Of a DNA stretch of 23,751 nt, positions 6,946-13,737 are shown piece after piece (the first letter of the stretch is position 1; each line of letters starts with the position of its first letter). The notes beneath the pieces are model-generated. The model did no database searches. It was given only the letters and a program-made list of their open reading frames with translations, and had not been told where the DNA came from. Origin of the DNA: JABDDM01 sp038240295 (GTDB taxonomy: Bacteria; Bacteroidota; Ignavibacteria; Palsa-1295); contig JBBSDW010000034.1 of the NCBI GenBank assembly GCA_038240295.1, positions 1-23,751 of the forward strand, written 5' to 3'. A program made the position numbers and the translations under genes.

Positions 6946-9657
6946 TTAATCACCAAGAATTCTTACGGTAATAGTCACCGGATGGTCGAGTACAGGAGAC
7001 GAAACTCGAAGAAAATAAGCGCCAGCTGAAACTAAAGGGATCGGAATCGAGAGAACAGTCGATTGTCCGGTAAGCAGCCCTTGAAAAACTGACCCGTAAT
7101 CCTTACCGATTGCATCAAAAAGGTGAATCTCTACTGGCGAGGAGGATTGTATGACTAAGTGAGATTCCACCTTCACCCGAAGCGTCCGAGAGATAATCGG
7201 ATCAGGATAAGCTTCTATGTTATCTAAAGAAACTGGATTGAGCGGAACACTCTGTAAAAGATGAAATTGGGAAGCAGCAACGAGCACGAAATTATCAGGC
7301 CCGAGAGAATATTCCACGCAAGAGTCATTTCTCCCGATATTGTCGAAACGAATAACATGGAAACCTTTCGTGAGAAAATGCGTCCCCGCATCGATTCCAC
7401 CTGATCTAAGAGGGATATTAAAGTCGCCGTTTGAAAAACCCGAGAAGTCCGCACCAAAGGATGAGTCAATGGAAATACGATAATCGGCAAACCGCAGCCC
7501 CTTCGTGACATATACGATCGTCTTGAAAGTATCTGAAACTGGTAGGTAAAAACCGAAGGAAATAGCCGCCCCTTTATCCGCGTAGCAAAACACAATCGCC
7601 TGATTGCTCCATCGTTCCGGCAGGTGCCACCCCATGTAGGACCAACTTGCGCCAGAATGATTTGTGGTCGCTGGTAGGAGATCTTCGAACTCATAGTTTA
7701 GATCTCGTGACACATTGATTGACGAGTCCGACCAAGCTACAGTTCCTCCAGATCCTACCCCCTTAAGGATATAAGGGTGTGCGTCAACCCATGGAATAGA
7801 AATGTTTGCAAAAAGGCTGCCTGCAGAATCAGCCAGCACCTTCGCCGCGGTAAATGCCTCTGCCGTATCCAGATAAAACGAGACAGCTTCACCCGGCGTA
7901 AACCCGTGTCCGCTCAATTGGACACGGTCACCCCACCTCTTAACGAAAGGCACCGTGTCGATTTGAAGAGTTAGTGAAGGGCGACTCAGAATAATTAGCG
8001 GGTAAGGACTCAACTCTCCGTTAACAGAAATCTGATGCCTACCTGGCAATAAACCGAAAGAACTTATGGCAAACGCGCAGGTACCGCTGTCGGTGCTACG
8101 CACAGACTTAACTATACTTCCGTCTATCCGCGCGATGAGCTGGGCGTTCGGAGTGTATCCGTTTCCAAAAACCTGGAGATCGTCGCCAACTCGAACTGTG
8201 TCGGTCGATAGCCAATAGGCATCACGGTGCATATAGAAATAGGCGACCGTCCGATATTCGGTTATGAAATCATTGATCTGTCCATGTTGTATGTCGAAAT
8301 CGAATGAACTTGTAAAATCTATCGGATCGAGGTAGTGGAATCGATAGAAGCTTGAGGCGAAATCCGTGAATCCAACAAATGGAAGGGAGAAAATGGAATC
8401 TTGGAAGTACCATCCTCCGTCAAAAAAATCCTCAGTTCCTGTATACTCAAACGAGGTAGCGCTGGAAGAATCGATCTGAAAGCGTGGATTCCCCTCTAAG
8501 AAGCTATCCTCGTGCGCATGAGGGACGTAAAGTTGTAGCCCAAAGTAGCGTCCGCGGCCGAGTAAGTGCGCAACGGGATGCCACATATCTGGTTTTGTGG
8601 GATTTTCATCGCTTCGAACCGTGGTTAGATACCCGTCGTGCCCTCGATCGACGGGACGGAGCAGAAACTCGACACTATCCGTCATACTAAGCTGAGTCTG
8701 GGTTCGGTTTTCCAATGCAAGCCGTCCATGCACTGCAAAGGGCATTGGGAGGTAGGAAATAAAACCGATCAAATCTGACCTTAGCTGGAATGAGTTTACT
8801 ATCCGCTGATGTACGCCACATCCAAAAAATTCTTTAAGAGGCACGGAGACACTCGGGACGGGGGACAGATCCCAGTATGCGCACAAATAAACGGAATCCC
8901 ACGCAGGGTTTGATAGATCGTTGGGTACAAGCCGAACCGTCTCAATCATCGCCGGGCCGTAAATTTCTGCAAACGTTGTCACACTCTTCGATTCCACAAT
9001 TGTATTTTGGTGACCAATAACGCTCCCTGCACTTTTCCACGGTGAATCTTTAGACCAGTAGGCCTTCTCACCGGCGCGTTGCTCGAGCTGGACTTCATTA
9101 CTCGCGATTGGCTCAATTCTGTTACTATCCCTTACAGGGCACCAGAATATCGCACAGAAGGTATACTGGCCGTTGAATGTGATGCGAAAACTTCTTCGAA
9201 ATGGGATCTGAACATCGCACACGAAACCTCCAGATATCGTGGTGTCGAGTGGCGACGCTAAAAGCCCCGTGGCATTGGAGTGGAGTGCCCTAGGATGAGA
9301 CTCCAACAGCAAAGAATCATCTGCCCAAATTTTCAAGTCCATCGAGGCATCGGCAGCATTGCGGTCGACGGTAAACCAGAAATGCGAGAGAATGCCTGAG
9401 CCGGTATCGGCTGCCAGAATTGAATAGCCGTCTGTGGCATCAACAAGTTTGGGTTTTCCCACGAAGCACTTGCCCTGTAGAGGAGATAGACTTGCGGAGT
9501 CGACGAAAGAGATTGCCGAAGGATCTACGAGTCGAACATACGGATTAATCGACTGAGCGCTGACGCTACAGGGGATGACAAGAAACCCAAATGATAAGAA
9601 GAAAAGCCAGCTTTTCGATGATTTGAAAAGCTGGCAGAGGTCTGAGAGCAATTTCAC
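6946..9657 (-). CDS. Secreted GH172 (DUF2961) glycoside hydrolase-like protein with T9SS sorting domain
   Basis: A 903-residue exported protein. Residues 1-35 are a signal peptide (hydrophobic WLFFLSFGFLVIPCSVSA, cut after SAQ). Residues about 55-480 match DUF2961, the family of glycoside hydrolase family 172: VPLKEFFGCG near 273, YLPMPFAVHGRLALEN near 302, SFLEGNPRF near 385, TGTEDFFDGGWYF near 406 (the acidic catalytic-site segment), YRFHYLDPIDF near 438 and EYRTVAYFYM near 467. Repeated immunoglobulin-like segments follow. The last 90 residues form a type A T9SS C-terminal domain (AYPDPI, LFDAIGKDYGS, SAGAYFLRVSS). Known GH172 enzymes act on fructan- or arabinan-type substrates; the substrate here is unknown. 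The start is GTG at 9657, four bases after the preceding stop, with AGGA close upstream, suggesting translational coupling. A strong hairpin lies within the first 20 codons. Confidence 0.88.
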   Translation of the reverse strand: MKLLSDLCQLFKSSKSWLFFLSFGFLVIPCSVSAQSINPYVRLVDPSAISFVDSASLSPLQGKCFVGKPKLVDATDGYSILAADTGSGILSHFWFTVDRNAADASMDLKIWADDSLLLESHPRALHSNATGLLASPLDTTISGGFVCDVQIPFRRSFRITFNGQYTFCAIFWCPVRDSNRIEPIASNEVQLEQRAGEKAYWSKDSPWKSAGSVIGHQNTIVESKSVTTFAEIYGPAMIETVRLVPNDLSNPAWDSVYLCAYWDLSPVPSVSVPLKEFFGCGVHQRIVNSFQLRSDLIGFISYLPMPFAVHGRLALENRTQTQLSMTDSVEFLLRPVDRGHDGYLTTVRSDENPTKPDMWHPVAHLLGRGRYFGLQLYVPHAHEDSFLEGNPRFQIDSSSATSFEYTGTEDFFDGGWYFQDSIFSLPFVGFTDFASSFYRFHYLDPIDFTSSFDFDIQHGQINDFITEYRTVAYFYMHRDAYWLSTDTVRVGDDLQVFGNGYTPNAQLIARIDGSIVKSVRSTDSGTCAFAISSFGLLPGRHQISVNGELSPYPLIILSRPSLTLQIDTVPFVKRWGDRVQLSGHGFTPGEAVSFYLDTAEAFTAAKVLADSAGSLFANISIPWVDAHPYILKGVGSGGTVAWSDSSINVSRDLNYEFEDLLPATTNHSGASWSYMGWHLPERWSNQAIVFCYADKGAAISFGFYLPVSDTFKTIVYVTKGLRFADYRISIDSSFGADFSGFSNGDFNIPLRSGGIDAGTHFLTKGFHVIRFDNIGRNDSCVEYSLGPDNFVLVAASQFHLLQSVPLNPVSLDNIEAYPDPIISRTLRVKVESHLVIQSSSPVEIHLFDAIGKDYGSVFQGLLTGQSTVLSIPIPLVSAGAYFLRVSSPVLDHPVTITVRILGD
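9606..9635 (-). terminator. 11-bp hairpin followed by T-rich run, inside the start of the GH172 gene
   Basis: GCCAGCTTTTC (9606-9616) and GAAAAGCTGGC (9625-9635) are perfect inverted repeats around an 8-base loop. On the minus strand the stem is followed by CTTTTCTTCTTA, which resembles an intrinsic terminator or attenuator. It sits inside codons of the signal peptide, so it may limit read-through from the upstream gene or control translation of the GH172 gene. Its function is inference. Confidence 0.5.
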
Positions 9658-9661
9658 GATC

Positions 9662-10977
9662 CTATTTACTGATGGTGAATTTCTTCATCATTCGCAGTGG
9701 TGGTTGAATCTCAAGAAACTCACACTCAAGGTAATAGGTGCCTGTGGACAAGCTTGCAATGTCAACGCTCAACTCTCCACTACTTCCCAGTGTTACGTTG
9801 CCAACAGTCTTGACTTCCCGTCCCAGAATGTCCAAAACCCTCAACCTTAATTGACTTTGCACCGCGTTTCCGCCATCTTTAACAGCAAGTTTTAATCGTT
9901 TGCCGTCGTCCCTTCTGGTCGGTGTGCGTAAAATACGGAGTAGAAAGGTGAAGCTGTTGTACCGTTCACTCTCCCTGTAAAAAACGTTAACTGATTGCCA
10001 GTAAGCTCAAGCTCAGTACCGTTTGTCGCGCCGTTACCAGACTGGTCGCCAAGGTGCGCTTCTAGCGCGATCAATCCCGTGTTGTTTTCCCAACCCGGTC
10101 CCGGTGCGAATGTCATACGAGAAGAGCCCATTCCTGGAACAATTGGCTTAAATCTGCATCCTGTATTGTCCAAATGATTGATATACGAATTAAAACCGAT
10201 GTATCTCCAATCTTGAGGAAATGTTTCGCCCGGCTTTCCCGGGATAGGAGCGCCTTCATCAACATTGCCTCCAAATATAGTGAGACCTGGCGCCCCAAAT
10301 GATTGTTGAGTCCATGGAAGCAGACCACCTCCAATCTCGACCTGATCGTGGAGATTAAGATTAGGGTCTGGAAGACATGGGTCTGCCAATACCGTGGGCA
10401 CCGTGTTTACTTTCATCCCAGGATGTGGCAGGTCTATTCCCACGTTTCCGTTTCCTGCAACCGTCATTCTTTCTACGTCTAAGCAGTCCCCTGCACTTAA
10501 CGTTGGCGTAGTACATAACCGAATTGCTTTACCTCCTCCTTGGGACGAAATAAGTAGGTCTCCCATTCCTACTGTGTTCGCCGGATCAAATTCCGTTCTC
10601 AGAATAAGGTCCCTGTCCATTGCGAGTGCGCAAAGCTGCCTATCAGTAATCGGTAGATAGGTCTCAGGCGTACGTTGAATTGCTAAATCACCGAATAGGG
10701 TTGCCGCGGTACCACCATAAAAAAGACGCACTCCGGGTCGCCAAGGGCTAGCCGACGTCGAAGGGATGCCGTTGATGTTTAACAAATCATTACAGTTGGC
10801 TGATGGTAATGGTCCAGTCTGTATACCAACTACACCGGTGTTGGTTCCTACTGGAGAAGTGGGAACCCAGTTGACTTGCGCTATTGCACGCCTCAAGTTT
10901 GTCGTGAGGACTATTAAAGTAGCACAAACAACGAAAGCTGTTTTGATCCGCGTGCGAGAGAATAATCTCATTTTCAT
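9662..10977 (-). pseudogene. T9SS-exported protein of unknown function, frameshifted just before its sorting domain
   Basis: The N-terminal 361 residues (10977 to 9892) start with a signal peptide (MKMRLFSRTRIKTAFVVC, then a hydrophobic stretch, cut after AIAQ). The body is Gly/Pro-rich, with a GNGNVGIDLPHPGM segment like that in tail-fibre-like proteins, and ends FYAHRPEGTTAND-stop. In another frame from about 9912 to 9662 lies a complete T9SS type A domain (LRLRVLDILGREVKTV, LSTGTYYLECEF, MMKKFTISK). One added G in the GGG run at 9910-9912 joins them as RPEGDDGKRLKLAVKDGG, so this was one gene. Either it is broken and the body is no longer sorted to the surface, or the sequence has an indel. 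The start at 10977 is preferred over 11070 because it gives a clean signal peptide and lies 22 bases after a TAnnTTTG box. The function of the body is not recognised. Confidence 0.78.
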
Positions 10978-10998
10978 GTTGCTATGTTTAATTCGCGA

Positions 10999-11006
10999 CA
11001 AAGATA
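10999..11006 (-). promoter_or_regulatory. Bacteroidota-type -7 promoter box (TATCTTTG)
   Basis: TATCTTTG on the minus strand fits the TAnnTTTG -7 consensus of Bacteroidota primary sigma factor promoters and lies about 22 bases before the ATG at 10977. A TTTG lies upstream, but its spacing (13 bases) is shorter than the usual 19-21, so only the -7 box is well supported. It would drive the T9SS cargo and GH172 genes. Confidence 0.45.
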
Positions 11007-11062
11007 GAAGCAAGTCTGCAAAGTGCTTCTGCCATTGAAGTATTCGATATATGCCAAAGCGG

Positions 11063-11726
11063 TCACCCAATTATGCATTTGCGGACCATCTTTCTAGGAC
11101 CAACCTGGTGATAGGCCTTGAACTTTCGGTCGAAAGTACTTAAATTCTCAAACCCCACAGTCCATGCGATTTCTGTAATGTCGGCTACCCCCGCTTGAAG
11201 CATCCGCTTTGCTTCTGACATTCGAATGTTTGAAACGTACTCCCACACACTTGGCAGCGACGATCGACGGAATTCAGATTCCAGACCACGCTTGCTAAGC
11301 CCAACAGCAGACGCAATTTCCTCGACATCAAGATCAGTTTTATGAAGATTCTTGTGAACGAACTTTACGGAATCTTGAACTACCTGTGAAGCATTCGCAG
11401 ATTTCCAAAGAGAGAAAATCTGAGCTTTCTGGTTTAATCGAATAGGTAGCATCTTGGCTTCCTCTTCGAGTATGAAAAGGTCACCAACGGAACGCAAAAG
11501 CTCGGATCGTACGACTTTATCAGACTCTGACCGATTGCATTCAGATGCAATTACTACAAACGGGATGGAGGTCTCAAGGACATTTCTTCGAAGAATGTTG
11601 AATGTTCGAAGCATCGACCCTCAGCGCTGAATGACCAAGTCGCACAACTTCCGACTGAACTGATCTCGCTAATTCTTCAGGGACTGCAGGTTCACTGCAG
11701 CCAAGAATTGGGACTAAACTGATCAT
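11063..11726 (-). pseudogene. AraC-type transcriptional regulator interrupted by a 7-bp tandem duplication
   Basis: The intact 3' part (ATG at 11614 to stop at 11063, 183 residues) ends in an AraC-type double helix-turn-helix: DVEEIASAVGLSKRGLESEF, then ISMSEAKRM-like helix and ITEIAWTVGFENLSTFDRKF before the closing YHQVGPRKM. In another frame, ATG 11726 opens MISLVPILGCSEPAVPEELA and continues to about 11607. The junction holds GAATGTT twice in tandem (11593-11599 and 11600-11606). Removing one copy joins the frames as LRVDASNILRRNVLETSIPF and gives a 218-residue protein with a full N-terminal domain. That domain has alternating strand and helix character, like a receiver or degenerate NTPase, but I cannot name it. 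It lies upstream of the T9SS cargo genes and might have regulated them. The truncated ORF could still make a DNA-binding protein lacking its sensor. Confidence 0.75.
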
Positions 11727-11948
11727 ACCACATATAAGGCATTAACTCAACGTGTTGAAGACGACCGATTGAACAAAGACCAACGCTTCAGCAATTAACT
11801 ATCCGAGATAAGGTTTGGGCCCTAAACCGAACATCTGCAAGTTACGAAATAGATTTTAAGAAGTCAAGTGGGGGACAAATTTATGCCCCTTTGTTCGCCG
11901 AGGAAGGCAAGGATATACCTTCGGTTGTATGGTGTCTGCTGCTCTTAG

Positions 11949-12842
11949 CTATACTACTCCGCTTACTCTCGCGAACAAGTGCACATTCGGGTGGGGTGCG
12001 AGATGCTCCGGTGAATGCAGCGCTGGGTTGTATTCTGTAATGGGGCCGTCGATGTCGAGCTGGATGAAAGACTTGTATTGCTCCATAGGGATGAACGAGA
12101 AGAGTTCTCGAACCCTCGCCTCCGGATCGTCGAAGAATTCACAGTGAATCTCGATTGCGAGCGTCGGCAGAGATTGCATGATCTTTGAGGCGCCTCGCAA
12201 TACCTCGATCTCATGGCCTTCTACGTCAATCTTGAGAACAGTGGGCGGGGCATCAGGATACAACGAATCGAGCGTTACGGCCGGGACTTCGATCGACCTG
12301 TTCTTGTCATCGGTCACGCGCCCATTCGAATCTTTGATGATCGCGAATTTTGAATTCGCAAATCGTAGTGTTCCGATCTTGCTCCCGACTGCGACGTTCT
12401 TTACAACGACGTTCGAATAGCCATTTAGTTTGACGTTTTTCCTAACGACTTCCGCATTCGCCGGTAGCGCCTCGATCGCGAGTACTTTGCCGCTTTCGCC
12501 AACCCAATTGCGAAAAAGAAGTGTCATGAGCCCGTGATGAGCACCGCAATCGGCGACCCTCTCTCCAGCATGGATGTTCGCCTCCAACCAGCCAATTTCC
12601 GGCTTTTGCTCTTCCGAGTATGTATACCAGTCCTTGCCCCAGATGTCGTTGATTAGAAAGCTAAACCGTGCTCCATGGTACGACTTCTCGATCACATAGG
12701 GCTTAAAGGTCGCCTGACGATACAATCGGTTTATAAATGCAGCCGTTCGACCAAGTACGAAACCAAATCCTTTCTCTCTTCTGATCTCATTAAAGCGGCC
12801 AACAAGTTTTCCGAGCACGTTCGAAGCTATACGAAGATCCAT
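11949..12842 (-). CDS. FkbM family SAM-dependent methyltransferase
   Basis: A 297-residue methyltransferase of the FkbM (Methyltransf_21) family, whose members O-methylate sugars, polyketides or other secondary metabolites. The SAM-binding motif I is ERVADCGAHHGLMTLLF (about 94-110), followed by the acidic end of strand 2 in VLAIEALPANAEVVRKN (about 120-136). The family's defining TVLKIDVEGHEIEVLRGA is at 201-218, with EIHCEFF after it. The substrate cannot be read from sequence; glycan decoration is the commonest role. The ATG at 12842 has no strong Shine-Dalgarno sequence. It follows the MarR-type regulator by 48 bases on the same strand and may be cotranscribed with it. Length and motifs are complete. 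Confidence 0.9.
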   Translation of the reverse strand: MDLRIASNVLGKLVGRFNEIRREKGFGFVLGRTAAFINRLYRQATFKPYVIEKSYHGARFSFLINDIWGKDWYTYSEEQKPEIGWLEANIHAGERVADCGAHHGLMTLLFRNWVGESGKVLAIEALPANAEVVRKNVKLNGYSNVVVKNVAVGSKIGTLRFANSKFAIIKDSNGRVTDDKNRSIEVPAVTLDSLYPDAPPTVLKIDVEGHEIEVLRGASKIMQSLPTLAIEIHCEFFDDPEARVRELFSFIPMEQYKSFIQLDIDGPITEYNPALHSPEHLAPHPNVHLFARVSGVV

Positions 12843-12890
12843 ACAGTGAGTTGAAAGGACGGGGTTCAGCTGAAAAAAAATGTACGTGCG

Positions 12891-13364
12891 TTACCCGCAC
12901 ATATCTTCTTCGATCAATTTTTCGCAGATGCGTGAGAGGTCTTCGCAGTCTTTGTTTGTGAGTACTTTCACGCGGTCAAACTCGGTCATGTTGAAGATCG
13001 GGTTCATTTTTTCGAGGAGGTCGATTCCTTTGTGGGTGATCTTGGTCACAACGACGCGGCGGTCTTCGTCGGAGCGGGCGCGTTCTACGAGTCCTTGCTT
13101 GAGGAGGGCGTCGATTCGCCGTGTGATGTCCGGTGATCGGTCGAGCATGCGGTTGCCGATCTCGCCGCATGAGTGTCCGTTCGGATAGATCCCTTTGAGA
13201 ATGCGGAGAATGTTATATTGCTCCGGCGAAAGGCCCGTTTGTGCCGTCATTTTTTCGATCAAGGACCGAAGATGACTCGCGGCGACGATCAGCCCAAGCA
13301 TTGCTTCCTGCTGTGGGCTCTCGAACTTCGACATTTTCAGACGCTTCTTGAGGATCTCGCCCAT
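12891..13364 (-). CDS. MarR family transcriptional regulator
   Basis: A winged-helix repressor of about 157 residues. After an N-terminal helix (SPQQEAMLGLIVAASHLRSL) come the recognition parts of a MarR fold: LSPEQYNILRILKGIYPNG, then EIGNRMLDRSPDITRRIDAL as the helix-turn-helix, and the wing ERARSDEDRRVVVTKITHKG with the family's D-R-R-x-V signature. A dimerising C-terminal helix follows. The frame is open to 13436, but MGEILKKRLK at 13364 is the likely start, because related Bacteroidota proteins begin with this type of charged helix and the residues before it look like translated leader. A perfect 14-bp palindrome at 13460-13473, about 90 bases upstream, may be its operator. The ligand is unknown. 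Confidence 0.9.
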   Translation of the reverse strand: MGEILKKRLKMSKFESPQQEAMLGLIVAASHLRSLIEKMTAQTGLSPEQYNILRILKGIYPNGHSCGEIGNRMLDRSPDITRRIDALLKQGLVERARSDEDRRVVVTKITHKGIDLLEKMNPIFNMTEFDRVKVLTNKDCEDLSRICEKLIEEDMCG

Positions 13365-13459
13365 GGGATTGTTGTAAGAACGGTGTCGCCTCGCTGAACT
13401 TGGCTGTTCCAACAACCAAGAATGTGGCATTAGCAATCCACCTTCGAAATCGGAGTTGT

Positions 13460-13473
13460 AACTTCCGGAAGTT
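13460..13473. promoter_or_regulatory. 14-bp palindrome, candidate MarR operator
   Basis: AACTTCCGGAAGTT is a perfect palindrome in the intergenic region between the divergent marR-type gene and the secreted GH20-like gene. MarR proteins usually bind palindromes of this size near their own promoter, so autoregulation is plausible, and control of the divergent gene is possible. This is inferred from position and symmetry only. Confidence 0.4.
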
Positions 13474-13573
13474 GGATGGGTTTATCTATCACTGGCAGGG
13501 CGGACAGCTATGGTAGTCCTTGTTCGCCCTATTTCTCTCTTACCGAATACAGCGAGCGTGGGTTTACGGCAGG

Positions 13574-13621
13574 TTAATCGGTCGCAAGCCCACGAACGTT
13601 TTAGGGACCGCCCCTGATTAA
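13574..13621. repeat. Imperfect inverted repeat between the divergent genes
   Basis: TTAATCGGTC (13574-13583) can pair with GACC (13606-13609) and GATTAA (13616-13621), with a 6-base bulge on one side. It lies 117 bases before the plus-strand gene start and could form a leader hairpin. Nothing else was recognised in the 13365-13737 spacer except the palindrome at 13460. Confidence 0.3.
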
Positions 13622-13737
13622 AGAATGAATGAAATGAAGTTGAGATGCAACCGGGCGAGTGTGTCCATGCGTTGTATTCGAGTTGTGTTGCTCGGTTGTT
13701 CTCTGGACTGTTGTTCTCTTGAAGTGTTAATTTGCCA

